64,000 nucleotides of DNA from Micromonospora chalcea (GTDB lineage: Bacteria > Actinomycetota > Actinomycetes > Mycobacteriales > Micromonosporaceae): contig NZ_MAGP01000080.1 of NCBI RefSeq assembly GCF_002926165.1, positions 39,413-103,412 on the forward strand. Direction: 5' to 3'. The position numbers were made by a program, and so were the translations under genes. Every line of letters begins with the position of its first letter. Position 1 is the stretch's first letter. Under the pieces are notes generated by a model. That model saw nothing but the letters and a program-made list of their open reading frames with translations, ran no database searches and had not been told where the DNA came from. Of this stretch, positions 50,001 through 57,417 are shown piece after piece.

Positions 50001-50800
50001 CCGGTGACAAGCAGCTCGTGAAGATCACCATCGACGCCGACGGCGACGGCGTCGAGGACGGCACCGTGACCGCCACCGACGGCCACCCGATCTGGGTGGA
50101 AGACGAGCGGAAGTGGCTGGACGCCGGCGTGCTGAAGGCGGGCATGCAGCTGCTCACGCCGGACGGCGCCCGCGTCACGGTCATCGCGGTGGTCGCCTAC
50201 GGTGCCGTCGCCACGGTGCACAACCTCGACGTCGACGACATCGACACGTACTACGTCGTCGCCGGTGGCACGCCGGTCCTGGTTCACAACGCGGAAGCCT
50301 GCTCGATCCTCGAGCACCGAGCCAAGGAGCTGCACGACCTGCGCCGGGACGGCACGGCGGCTGGCTACTTCCAGTGGAAGCTCGGCACGACGGCGATCGT
50401 TCGCAGCAAGAAGGTGCTGCCGGACGGCACGGTCACCTACGTCGACGTGGTCGCGGCCAACGGCAAGGGACTGACGGCGGCGCAGAGGGCGGCGCTGCGC
50501 GGCAACGAGGAAGAAGCGGTCAACTTCGACGACCTGCACGCCGAGATGAACGCCCTGAAGCACGCTGTGGACTCGAAGTACGAGCCGCTGCACGGCGCGG
50601 CGAGCCGCAACGTCTGTCCCTGGTGTGAAAACTCGATCCGGGATCGCGGCGGCCGACTCACCGGACGCTCGAAGTGGCGGCAGGCGGTTCCCGCGGCGGG
50701 CGGCAAGAAGAAATACCCGAAGGGGCAGCGCGGCTTCGAGATCTACCGCAACGGCTCACTGTATGGCATCAAGGTGAACGGCGGCACCCTGCTGCTCTGA
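44069..50800 (+). CDS. RHS-repeat polymorphic toxin with HINT domain and C-terminal deaminase-fold toxin
   Basis: This protein has 2243 residues. The N-terminus has a signal or anchor helix (about 12-33) preceded by DRRGFAL, which loosely resembles a Tat motif. A SpvB-like/YD-repeat body follows with many YD motifs (FDALGRP, YDRLGRV, YDLRGRE, YDDLGRQ, YDVDGNR), ending in the RHS core signature GARYYDPRTGAFISVDPE from residue 1764 and YAYSNNNPTTFSDPDGL. An Ala-rich helical stretch (about 1808-1925) leads to a pretoxin HINT domain from Cys1928 (CNSFLPGTRVLMADGS) to VLVHN, with His2073-Asn2074 at the expected self-cleavage site. The released 169-residue tip has HAE (2157-2159) and CPWC (Cys2183, Cys2186), the zinc ligands and catalytic Glu of a cytidine-deaminase fold. 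The deaminase subfamily is not determined. Confidence 0.92.
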   Translation: MTEKKKFFSSDRRGFALAASALMLTSFLTYNWVAEALDGERDSQSVAATNFGTVKVDPVPLPADGGAWKGPEKGRWPAAGSTEIVLAGAAGRAVEGKAGSITVRVKAIPGKKAPDRVRVTSLPEEQSTKLGLSGPVLAVEGDQPGDVETEVDIDSFSQMYGGGWAGRLNLSRLPACAATTPQKAECQDAVPLKTAKQATTLAAPMALTAAGPTMLALSADTESGEGDYKASDLQASGSWTAGDSSGAFNYSNAIKVPPAPGPVPDVALNYSSQMVDGRMAGNNNQASWAGDGWDYTPGYIERSYVTCQDDVDKVAGKDPNNKDKKTLDQCWKDKSPNITVSLSGTNTALVKDDATGTWRPAADANWKVQLEGSPAKKGTATTERWIITTPDGTRNFFAAEVATSNSRWSVPVFGNHDGEDCHADVFKDSSCQQVWRWLLDKQIDVHGNMTRYFYKKETGHYGAAGDKSNRVSFDRGGNLERIEYGLHTAYPDVAATGRIIFSTADRCFATECYSDGKPVTANWPDVPWDKECTAEPCTDKLAPVFYSIKRLTKITTQIRTSATGFDPVESWTLDQEFKAPKAARSASLWLKSITHAGHVGGTVTDPPVVFTGVELANQVNAIAGTEFFSRWRVQNIRTESGADIFVSYSDADCDANDLPAVENNSRLCYPVYWTPDGYWDPTRDWFRKYVVKEVTTYENTAGQPPVTTRYAYSNEGTNTNVLWGWDDGEFTKKKHRTYGQWRGYSRVTATVGGTQAPLVTRKQFFRGLDDQPLPGDKTRSVQVIDSAGNSYTDQPALAGSTLEVASLDGTAVVESSITSYWVKQTATRTRTGGSDRAYKIAPSVKKERRLLAPGTWEQSETRTTYDDEGYAEVAYELGDTSKTGDESCTRNTYVQNDALWLRGLVSRSETVSKACGATVSRPADVVADVKTYYDGSDTHGAVPSKGRATRVDTLDEWMDGAPKYTVTTRAAFDALGRPTSNTDSLGKTSKTYYTPAGPGPVTQTRTRNPLEHEVITDQNPAWATPTSILDANNKRTDLEHDPMGRLAKVWLPGRARTATPNLEFSYLVRNNGPLAVTTKRLGPNNNQISEIGLFDSLYRSVQVQEDAQKDKDGKDARLVTGTGYNDRGQVEYKSDGNYALGRPGTGLVNITPGEDRSRTVSTYDRLGRVVEEALWSHNVRKWGTTTAYGGNSAGWQVAVTPPKGGTATATIENVDGDVIEEREFHGPEPEGAFDKTSYTYTPRGDVETVVKGALTWRYEYDLRGREIKTVDPDKGTTVLEYNNGDDVTKSTDAEGDVVSTTYDDLGRQKQRLFNGVKAAEWTYDTVAKGHLSKSTSIVGGHSFTKEIFEYSDAYQVVDEEVIIPAMPGLTGLAGTYVATYTYTANGLPLRSSLPKIGPMEKEGLTRTYDDLGNVVKLAGTSSPSGTTRTYVDRTTYSPYGEVLNRWLGTPVGDKPQAYQNYVYDDATRRLSEFRFDRDGSVPNVAAVTYDYDEVGNVRSVANRPVDADKNPRAGEEDVQCFTYDHLRRLTEAWTQVATECAGPTAAGGKAPYWKTWAFDEHGSRTTTSDKLTDKSSIYGYAAGAQPHGVRTITTGEQVDHYDWDKRGNLKYRKVGDRTETFQWSPHGKLTKISGPEGDTTMVYDVDGNRIARIDPTGAATAFLFGNEYTSSPANTSATRYYEHAGDTIASRTDTTSRKGDIIWLASDAQDSATWAVNSVTRAATIKYNDPYGNPRDGSPTPQWPSGQRGFVGGINDPTGLTLLGARYYDPRTGAFISVDPEIDEHDPQRLHPYAYSNNNPTTFSDPDGLFWGAIKNGIQKTASAVANGAKAATKAVVDNAGTIASVAGTVAMVAAVLPPPAQVVAAAAGAVAAVAGAIDTAKSCVGGDVGGCASGIAGMVPGVRQAKNAARGIGSLKNAAKGVFSKGCNSFLPGTRVLMADGSTKPIEDVDLDDQVVARNPETGEDGIRPVTSLITGTGDKQLVKITIDADGDGVEDGTVTATDGHPIWVEDERKWLDAGVLKAGMQLLTPDGARVTVIAVVAYGAVATVHNLDVDDIDTYYVVAGGTPVLVHNAEACSILEHRAKELHDLRRDGTAAGYFQWKLGTTAIVRSKKVLPDGTVTYVDVVAANGKGLTAAQRAALRGNEEEAVNFDDLHAEMNALKHAVDSKYEPLHGAASRNVCPWCENSIRDRGGRLTGRSKWRQAVPAAGGKKKYPKGQRGFEIYRNGSLYGIKVNGGTLLL

Positions 50801-50804
50801 GCAC

Positions 50805-50839
50805 CGGGCTGCCCGGCGCTTGTGGCGCCGGGCAGCCCG
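50805..50839 (+). terminator. Strong terminator after the RHS toxin gene
   Basis: A perfect 15-bp stem (50805-50819 with 50825-50839) with a TTGTG loop starts 4 bp after the toxin stop and separates it from the candidate immunity gene. Confidence 0.88.
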
Positions 50840-50851
50840 ACCCATCGTCGA

Positions 50852-50864
50852 TAGAATGCCGCCG
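50852..50864 (+). promoter_or_regulatory. Leaderless -10 box of the candidate immunity gene
   Basis: TAGAAT at 50852-50857 lies 6 bp before GTG 50864, the typical distance for a leaderless actinobacterial gene. No good -35 box is visible because the terminator hairpin occupies that place. Confidence 0.55.
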
Positions 50865-51991
50865 TGATTCGTGAGATGCGCTTCGTCGTGTCGGTGCCGG
50901 ATGAGGTCTCGGCCCATGCCGTCGCCGAGAAGCTGGCCGAGCGTGGCCACCTGCTGGTCGCGGTACGGGAGGTGCCGACCGACCCGCTGGAGGGTCGCTT
51001 CGCCGGCTGGTGGCGAGTTCACTCGCTGGTCGTGGACCCGCCCTACGAGGGTCCGCTGGAGGTCTCACCGGCCGAGAAGAAGGCCGTTGCGGCAATTGCC
51101 CGGAAGTACGGCGGGCAGGTCAACTCGGCGTGCGGCCAGTTTCCGGACAAGGCGATCGAGCGCTTCTCCCGGGAGGGCCTCGCGCACGAGCTCGACCGGG
51201 CCGAGGCCGACCGGATCCGCGGGGAGCTCGTCGGCGGGCAGACAGCCGTCGCGCCGTCCTTGCCCGCCCCTCCCGGACTCAAGTGCGGTGGTTTCCGTCG
51301 TCCTGCCGCCGATCTTCGTGCGGCCGCCGAGGTGGTGCCCTTCGAGGGCCGCACCTTCGACGGTGTGGGCGACCTGATCGCAGCGATCGCGAGCGACGCG
51401 TTCCCGCAGGGCTCGGTGGTGCCCGCCACCCCGGGGGCGGTGCCGCGGCTGGCCGCGCTCGCAGGTGCCGACGGGGTGAGCGACTTCTACCGGGCGATGA
51501 CGCTCATGGTGCTGTTCCAGATGAGCACCGCGGGTCGGCGGCGGCTGGCCTACCAAGCGGACGCCCCGGAAGACGGTGGTGCCGAGACACCCGCGGAGAC
51601 GGCGACCCGGGCCGCGGTCGCGGCGGTGCTGCCCGGTCTCGCCGTGGGCCGCAGCGAACTGGCCGAGTTCCTCCTCGCTGGGCTGTCCGCGGCCACGCGG
51701 GAGGCGGGGGCCGGAATGCCAGCCGGCCTGGAGCGGATCGCTCGGCGGTACGCGGGCACCGCCCGCATCCCGGTGGTGAACCTGATCCGGGCCGTGGCTG
51801 ACGGCGTCGAAGAGCCCATGCGGACTGCCACCGCAGCGGTGGTGGCGGCCCTGCCCGAGGTGGTCGACGGCCTGCAGAGCACAAAGGCATTGGTCGAGGG
51901 GCGGGCACTCGACACGCTCGATACCGTGCTGCAGTGGGAGCTGGACAACGCTCGGCTGTCCAAGCTGGGTACGGTCTTCGGCCCCCGCTGA
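50864..51991 (+). CDS. Candidate immunity protein for the RHS toxin
   Basis: This 375-residue soluble protein has no signal peptide or membrane segment, so it should stay in the cytosol. The N-terminal part (1-125) begins REMRFVVSVPDEVSAHAVAE and looks like a small alpha/beta domain; the rest is Ala-rich and helical. I do not recognise the family. Immunity to the toxin is inferred only from its place, directly downstream of the toxin tip on the same strand, as in known polymorphic toxin loci. It appears to be transcribed from its own promoter, which would keep immunity present when the toxin operon is silent. An unrelated function remains possible. Confidence 0.6.
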   Translation: MIREMRFVVSVPDEVSAHAVAEKLAERGHLLVAVREVPTDPLEGRFAGWWRVHSLVVDPPYEGPLEVSPAEKKAVAAIARKYGGQVNSACGQFPDKAIERFSREGLAHELDRAEADRIRGELVGGQTAVAPSLPAPPGLKCGGFRRPAADLRAAAEVVPFEGRTFDGVGDLIAAIASDAFPQGSVVPATPGAVPRLAALAGADGVSDFYRAMTLMVLFQMSTAGRRRLAYQADAPEDGGAETPAETATRAAVAAVLPGLAVGRSELAEFLLAGLSAATREAGAGMPAGLERIARRYAGTARIPVVNLIRAVADGVEEPMRTATAAVVAALPEVVDGLQSTKALVEGRALDTLDTVLQWELDNARLSKLGTVFGPR

Positions 51992-52069
51992 TGACCGCCG
52001 GCCCACCGGCGGTGTGCCAGCAATCCGGGTGGTGCCGGCCGGCAATGGGCTGAACCGGCCGGAATCCGC

Positions 52070-52558
52070 TCAACCGGACGCGCGGCCCGCGAGGACCAGC
52101 GCCGAGCACAGCGCGCCGAACCCGGCCGTGCTCGCCACCGCCCGGACCACGTTCCAGGTGACCCAGGCGGACTCGAAGCGCTCCCGAGCCGCACCGGGAT
52201 CGGCCGTACCGGCCGCCGCGAGCGCGTCGTTCAGCGGCACGTTCACCGCCACGGTGACGACGAACATCACCAGGTAGAGAGCAAGCCCGACGACGATCCA
52301 CGGCAGCGCCGGCCGGACCGCCCCGCGCGACGCTAGCACCCCCGCGAGCGCGGCCAGCACCGGCGTACCCAGGAAGGCCAGTAGGAACCAGCCGTTGACG
52401 ATGGTGACGTTGATGCGCTGCATCGCGTCCACGAACGTGCGGTCGTCCGCGCCGCGCAGCGCCGGCATCACCGCGTACGCGAACGCGGCGAACAGGCCCG
52501 CCATCAGCCCGGCCCCGACTGTGGCGCCGACCAGCGTCAGTTGTTGTACGAGTCGCAT
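52070..52558 (-). CDS. DUF1772 (anthrone oxygenase-like) membrane protein
   Basis: The 162-residue protein has four membrane helices and the DUF1772 pattern: GLFAAFAYAVMPALRGADD near the N-terminus, NVTIVNGWFL, VNVPLNDAL and FESAWVTWNVVRAVAS. Relatives include anthrone oxygenases of polyketide pathways, but most are uncharacterised. ATG 52558 lies 34 bp from the divergent AraC gene, which probably controls it. Confidence 0.85.
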   Translation of the reverse strand: MRLVQQLTLVGATVGAGLMAGLFAAFAYAVMPALRGADDRTFVDAMQRINVTIVNGWFLLAFLGTPVLAALAGVLASRGAVRPALPWIVVGLALYLVMFVVTVAVNVPLNDALAAAGTADPGAARERFESAWVTWNVVRAVASTAGFGALCSALVLAGRASG

Positions 52559-52592
52559 GTGTCCATCGAACCGCCGCGCGGTGAGACGGCCC

Positions 52593-53573
52593 ATGGCCAG
52601 GACGCGCGATCCTGTGTTCAATCGTCTCGTGGACGCCGTCTCCGGCCTGCTCGACGGTCCCCGGGCGCGGGGCGCCTTCCTGCTGCGCTCGATCCTCACC
52701 CCGCCCTGGTCGATGCTGATCCGGGACGGCGCGCCGCTCACGCTGGTCGCCGTGGTGCGCGGGGACGCCTGGATCGTGCCGGAGGAGGGGGAGGCCGCGC
52801 GGCTCTGCGACGGTGACGTGGCGATTGTGCGCGGCCCGGGCCCGTACACCGTGGCGGACGACCCGGCCACGGCGCCGCAGGTGGTAGTGCACCCGGGTCA
52901 GCGCTGCACCACGCCGGACGGGCGGGAGCTGTTCGCGATGACGCGGTGGGGCGTACGCACCTGGGGCAACGGGCCGGACGGCCGGACCGTGCTGCTCACC
53001 GGCACGTACCCGGTGCGGGGCACTGTCGGGCGGCGGCTGCTGGACGCGCTGCCGCCGCTGGCGGTGGTCCGCCGCGAGTCCTGGGACACGCCGCTGGTGC
53101 CGCTGCTGGCCGACGAGATCGTCAAGGACGACCCCGGCCAGGAGTCGGTGCTGGATCGCCTGCTCGACCTGCTGCTCATCGCCGCGCTGCGGGAGTGGTT
53201 CGCCCGCCCCGGTGCTGCCGCACCCGGCTGGTACCGGGCGTATGCGGATCCGGTGGTCGGCCGCGCGCTGCGGATGCTGCACGACGACCCGGCCCGGCAG
53301 TGGACGGTGGCGTCGCTGGCCGCCGAGGTGGGGCGGTCGCGTGCGGCGCTGGCCCGGCGGTTCACCGCCCTGGTGGGCGAGCAGCCCATGTCGTACCTGA
53401 CGGGCTGGCGGCTCTGGCTCGCGGCCGACCTGCTCCGCGAGCCCGGCGCCACTGTCGGCGCGGTGGCCCGCCGGGTCGGCTACGGCAGCTCGTTCGCGCT
53501 GAGCACCGCGTTCAAACGCCGGTACGGCACGAGCCCTCGTCGGCACGTCGACGGGGCTAGATTGACCGGATGA
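52593..53573 (+). CDS. AraC-family transcriptional regulator with cupin_6 domain
   Basis: The 326-residue protein has an N-terminal cupin-like ligand domain (about 1-190: ILTPPWSMLIRDGAPLTLVAVVRG, GDVAIVRGPGPYTV) and a C-terminal pair of helix-turn-helix motifs (WTVASLAAEVGRSRAALARRF and AVARRVGYGSSFALSTAFKR, about 230-320). Such regulators often control the divergent gene or an operon partner; here that would be the DUF1772 gene and the VOC gene, whose ATG overlaps this stop (ATGA). ATG 52593 is the homology-supported start; the longer frame overlaps the divergent gene. Confidence 0.9.
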   Translation: MARTRDPVFNRLVDAVSGLLDGPRARGAFLLRSILTPPWSMLIRDGAPLTLVAVVRGDAWIVPEEGEAARLCDGDVAIVRGPGPYTVADDPATAPQVVVHPGQRCTTPDGRELFAMTRWGVRTWGNGPDGRTVLLTGTYPVRGTVGRRLLDALPPLAVVRRESWDTPLVPLLADEIVKDDPGQESVLDRLLDLLLIAALREWFARPGAAAPGWYRAYADPVVGRALRMLHDDPARQWTVASLAAEVGRSRAALARRFTALVGEQPMSYLTGWRLWLAADLLREPGATVGAVARRVGYGSSFALSTAFKRRYGTSPRRHVDGARLTG

Positions 53574-53911
53574 CTGTCGACCTGTTCGCCGGCGTCCCGA
53601 TCCACGACATCGCCGTGTCGACGGCCTGGTACGAGCGGCTGCTCGGCGCTCCGCCGCAGTTCCTGCCCAACGACCACGAGGCGGTGTGGGAGCTGGCCGA
53701 GCACCGCTACCTCTACATCGAGGTGCGGCCCGACCACGCCGGTCACGCCATGCAGACTGTCTTCGTCGAGGACTTCGACTCCCGTCTCGCGGCGATCGCC
53801 GCCCGAGGGTTGGAGCCGGCTGCGCAGGAGACCTACGACAACGGCGTCCGGAAGGCGATCTTCCACGACCCGGCCGGCAACGAGATCGGCTTCGGCGGCG
53901 GCCCCGCCTGA
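53570..53911 (+). CDS. VOC-family (glyoxalase/bleomycin-resistance fold) protein
   Basis: The 113-residue single VOC module starts DLFAGVPIHDIAVSTAWYERLLG, with His in VPIHDIAVS and Glu in YLYIEVRP and GNEIGFGG as probable metal ligands. These proteins bind or transform small molecules; the substrate is unknown. It is coupled to the AraC gene by a 4-bp overlap, so the regulator may sense the same compound. Confidence 0.85.
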   Translation: MTVDLFAGVPIHDIAVSTAWYERLLGAPPQFLPNDHEAVWELAEHRYLYIEVRPDHAGHAMQTVFVEDFDSRLAAIAARGLEPAAQETYDNGVRKAIFHDPAGNEIGFGGGPA

Positions 53912-53938
53912 CCGGGCCGCGGCGATCCGCGGCCCGGT
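53911..53938. terminator. Terminator between VOC gene and DUF4173 gene
   Basis: A perfect 12-bp stem (53911-53922 with 53927-53938) has a CGAT loop between convergent genes. Confidence 0.75.
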
Positions 53939-53946
53939 CGGCGACG

Positions 53947-56373
53947 TCAGCGTGGGCCGCGCGTCTTCGGCAGGTCGAACTGGTCCGCCCGGCGGCAGTC
54001 CTTCGGGCCGCCGACCGGCTGCGGGCCGACCTCCTCCAGTGCCTTACGGGCGCGCTGCCGACCGAGGTTCCAGGCGTACCAGGGGTCGGGCTCGGCGAGG
54101 TCGTCGGCGATCCAGCTCAGCGTGCACCGGCGTACCGGGTCGGGAAGCTTGGCCAGCGACGGCGTCGCGTCGGCGGACAGCGCCCGCAGATACCAGGCGT
54201 CGATCTTGCCGGTCTGCTCGTACCGCAGCGTGTTGCGGCGGGCGACGTAGTCCTCCGGGTTGAGCACCGCCAGGCCGAGCAGCATCGTCACGGCCAGCGC
54301 GACGGTGGCGCCGGGAATCCACCGGCCCTTGAACCGGACGCCGGCCAGGATGATCATCAGGAAGACCGTGCCGAGCAGCATCTCGAACGCCATCACGAAG
54401 ATCCGCTCGCCGGTGAAGCTGTAGACCTTCTGGTACGTCCACATGCGGGACAACGCCGACGCCACGATCACCACGCTCAGCGCGCTGATCAGCCCGAGCA
54501 GCACACGCAGCAGGACGCGCTCGACCGGCCGCTCCCGGCGCGCCCAGCGGCCCACGCCGCCGAGCACCGCCACCGTCAGCAGCGTGACGAAGAGCAACTG
54601 CCAGAAGCCGCTGCGCGCGTACTCGGCGTAGCTGAGACCGGCGACCCGCTGCACGTGCTGCTGCCCGCCGAAGAGCACAGTGAACTGCACCACCACGAAC
54701 CCGGCGAACAGCAGGACGAGCGCGCCGATGGCCGGGGCCCACTCCAGCAGGCCGATCCGCCGCTCGCCGGACCTGTCCACGGTGGACAGGTCGGGCGGCG
54801 CGGCGAGCGTGTAGACCGCGGCCACCGCGATCAGCCCGCCCACCACGGCCAGGAACACCCAGCTGAACACCGAACCCATGTCGGTCTCGGGAACGAGCGA
54901 GCCGAGCGCCTCGGAGAACGCCGCGTCGGCGGAGGCGAGCAGGCTGCCGAAGACCACGAGCACCACGACCGTGGCGACCACCGAGACAGTCACCTTGCTC
55001 ACCGTCGCCGCCGACGCCGAGGCGGTGACGTGCCGGCGTACCCAGGGCAGGCCGCGTAGCGCCGCGAACGGCGTGGCGACCAGGCCGAACAGGATCGATC
55101 GCACCAACCGTCCGCCGACGATCGCGAGGGTGGCGCAGCCCAGCGCGCCGAGCACGCAGAACGTCACGAGCCACCAGGCGTTGCGGAACGCCGGCACGGC
55201 CATCAGCGCCAGCGCGGCCGCCGCCCACCCGGCCCGGATGAGCCGGTCGGCGCGCGGCAGGTCAGCGGTCTTCGACCGGATCGCCAGCACCACCGCGACA
55301 GTGAGCGTGAGCCACCCCAGGAACCAGCCGACGCCGACCCGGCCCAGCGGCACGAAGACCGCGCCGCCGACCGCGCCGGCCAGCACCGCGAGCGGCACGG
55401 CCCGGCCGGTCGCCGCCTTCGGGCCGGGCCACCGCGCGCCGAGGAACGAGGTCCGCGGCGTCGGCGGTCGCGGCGTCCAGACCGGCGCCTGCGGGTGGCC
55501 GGTCCACCCGACACCGGGGTACGGCGGCGCGCCCACCGGCCGACCGGGAGGCTGCGGCATCCCCGGAGCGTGCGGTGTGACCGGCGCGGGCGACGCGCCG
55601 GGGATCGGCGGCGTGCTCGGGGTCCCGGGCCGGCCGGAAGCGTGCGGCGTGCCGGGCGCGCCGGAACCGGCCTGCGGGTGCGCACCCGGTGCGCCCGAAC
55701 TGGCCAGTGTGCCGGAGCCGGCCTGCGGGTTCGGCGCATCCGACGGGGACGAACCCGGGGCGGCAGGCGAACCGGTGGCCGGAGCCGTCGTGCCGGCGCC
55801 CGAGGTGGACGGACCCGCCGATGCGGCGTCCTCGGCAGCCGAAGGGGTTCCGTCGGCTCGGGTGGCGGCAGGCCGGGCCGCCGGAGCGGTGTCCGGCGTG
55901 GCGGCGACGGGCTCCGCCGGACGGGAGGCCGGTGCGGTGGCGGGCTCCCCATGATCAGCCGCCCCCGTCGAACCGTCCCCGGCCGGGGACACGCCCGCGC
56001 CCGCGGAAGCCGGCGGCGTCTTGGCGACGTCGCCGGTGGTGGGGGAGAGGGCGGCATCCTCCACCGGGGAGCGTTCGACGGCCGGTGCTGTCGCCTGGGC
56101 AGGCACCGCGCTCGGCTGGCCGGCCGCCGGCACCAGCGGGAGGAACAGCGCGTACCCCTGGGTGCCGGGCGGGACGGTGACCGGAATCGCCCAGCCGGGC
56201 TGCCCCTCCGCGCCGGGCCACGGCACCGGTGGGGGCGCGCCCTCCATGCTGGGCATCACCAGCAGATAGGGCTGGGAAGGTGGGACGTCGCCCGCGGGAG
56301 GCCCGTTCGCCGGGGCGGCGCGGGAGGGCTCGGGGGACGGTTCCGGCTCGGGCAAGGGACGCTCCTCGATCAC
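53947..56373 (-). CDS. DUF4173/DUF4153-type multi-pass membrane protein
   Basis: The 808-residue protein has a first portion of about 300 residues that is disordered and very rich in Pro, Ala, Gly and Thr (PSTPPIPGASPAPVTPHAP and similar), followed by about twelve membrane helices and a short soluble tail with a Cys pair (RRCTLSW, KDCRRAD). The helical part carries DUF4173-like features (VLFGGQQHVQRVAGLSYAEYARSGFWQLLFV, RMWTYQKVYSFTGERIFVMAFE). The function is unknown. ATG 56373 is the first start in the frame. It is divergent from the LPMO gene. Confidence 0.85.
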   Translation of the reverse strand: MIEERPLPEPEPSPEPSRAAPANGPPAGDVPPSQPYLLVMPSMEGAPPPVPWPGAEGQPGWAIPVTVPPGTQGYALFLPLVPAAGQPSAVPAQATAPAVERSPVEDAALSPTTGDVAKTPPASAGAGVSPAGDGSTGAADHGEPATAPASRPAEPVAATPDTAPAARPAATRADGTPSAAEDAASAGPSTSGAGTTAPATGSPAAPGSSPSDAPNPQAGSGTLASSGAPGAHPQAGSGAPGTPHASGRPGTPSTPPIPGASPAPVTPHAPGMPQPPGRPVGAPPYPGVGWTGHPQAPVWTPRPPTPRTSFLGARWPGPKAATGRAVPLAVLAGAVGGAVFVPLGRVGVGWFLGWLTLTVAVVLAIRSKTADLPRADRLIRAGWAAAALALMAVPAFRNAWWLVTFCVLGALGCATLAIVGGRLVRSILFGLVATPFAALRGLPWVRRHVTASASAATVSKVTVSVVATVVVLVVFGSLLASADAAFSEALGSLVPETDMGSVFSWVFLAVVGGLIAVAAVYTLAAPPDLSTVDRSGERRIGLLEWAPAIGALVLLFAGFVVVQFTVLFGGQQHVQRVAGLSYAEYARSGFWQLLFVTLLTVAVLGGVGRWARRERPVERVLLRVLLGLISALSVVIVASALSRMWTYQKVYSFTGERIFVMAFEMLLGTVFLMIILAGVRFKGRWIPGATVALAVTMLLGLAVLNPEDYVARRNTLRYEQTGKIDAWYLRALSADATPSLAKLPDPVRRCTLSWIADDLAEPDPWYAWNLGRQRARKALEEVGPQPVGGPKDCRRADQFDLPKTRGPR

Positions 56374-56510
56374 AGGGTTTCGTCACTGTAGGTCCCCCCA
56401 CATGCGCCCCGCCGCCCCGTCTGTCCGTTCGGTCACGTCGGCCCGGCCGATCGGCGCGGATCGAACCTTTGACGTCTCGCGGCCGTACCAGTGCGCGGGA
56501 GGTCGATCAC

Positions 56511-57416
56511 ATGGCCGCACGCCGCGCCCTCGTCGCGCTCGCCGCCGTCGCCGTGACGGTGCCGCTCGCCGCCACGCCGGCCGGCGCGCACGGTGCGCCG
56601 ACCAGCCCGCTGAGCCGGGCCGCCACGTGCGGGCCGGAAGGTGGTGGCCGGGCGCGGACGCCCGCGTGCCGGGCCGCGATCGCCGCCGGAGCGGCGGTAC
56701 GCGAGTGGGACAACATCCGGGTCGGCGGCGTCGACGGGCGGGACCGGGAACGCATCCCGGACGGGGAACTGTGCAGCGGCGGGCTGTCCGCGTACCGGGG
56801 GCTGGACCTGCCGCGCGCGGACTGGCCGGCCACCACGCTCACCGCCGGCGCCCGGCACACGTTCCGCTACCGCACCACCATCCCGCACCAGGGCACGTTC
56901 CGGTTCTACGTCACCACCGGCTCGTACTCGCCGCAGCGGCGGCTGACCTGGGCGGACCTGGAGAAGAAGCCGTTCCTTCAGGTCACCGACCCGCCGATCC
57001 GCTCCGGGGCGTACGAGATGCGGGGGCGGCTGCCGGCCGACCGGACCGGCCGGCACATCGTCTACGTCATCTGGCAGAACTCGGACACCCAGGACACCTA
57101 CTACTCCTGTTCGGACGTGATCTTCCGGGCGGCACGCGGTGAGCCGGACGCGACACCGGCAGCGCCGGAGGCGAGCGCGTCGCCTCCGCGTACCCTCGCC
57201 GGGGCGGCGACCGACGACGAGCCGGCCGGGCCGGTGGCGACGGTGACCGACGGCGGACCGCTGTCCCGGCCGCTCGTGCTCGGCGCGGCGGCGCTCGTCG
57301 TCGCGCTGCTCGCCGCGGCGGTGGTCGGACGGCGGCTGAGCCGGGCCGGCGGCCCTCCGCCCGGGCGGCCGTGCGGTGTCCGCAACCACCGCGCCGGGCG
57401 GCGCCGCGTCTGGTGA
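56511..57416 (+). CDS. AA10 lytic polysaccharide monooxygenase with C-terminal membrane anchor
   Basis: This 301-residue copper enzyme oxidatively cleaves chitin or cellulose. Cleavage of the signal peptide after TPAGA26 leaves His27 as the mature N-terminus, the first half of the histidine brace; His126 (TTIPHQGTF) is the likely second ligand, and the axial Tyr/Phe region is TQDTYYSCSDVIF. After the catalytic domain (27 to about 210) come a Pro/Ala/Thr linker and a membrane helix (LVLGAAALVVALLAAAVVG, about 258-276) with a basic tail, so the enzyme is probably held at the cell surface. No carbohydrate-binding module is present. ATG 56511 has GGGAGG upstream. Confidence 0.9.
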   Translation: MAARRALVALAAVAVTVPLAATPAGAHGAPTSPLSRAATCGPEGGGRARTPACRAAIAAGAAVREWDNIRVGGVDGRDRERIPDGELCSGGLSAYRGLDLPRADWPATTLTAGARHTFRYRTTIPHQGTFRFYVTTGSYSPQRRLTWADLEKKPFLQVTDPPIRSGAYEMRGRLPADRTGRHIVYVIWQNSDTQDTYYSCSDVIFRAARGEPDATPAAPEASASPPRTLAGAATDDEPAGPVATVTDGGPLSRPLVLGAAALVVALLAAAVVGRRLSRAGGPPPGRPCGVRNHRAGRRRVW

Positions 57417-57417
57417 G

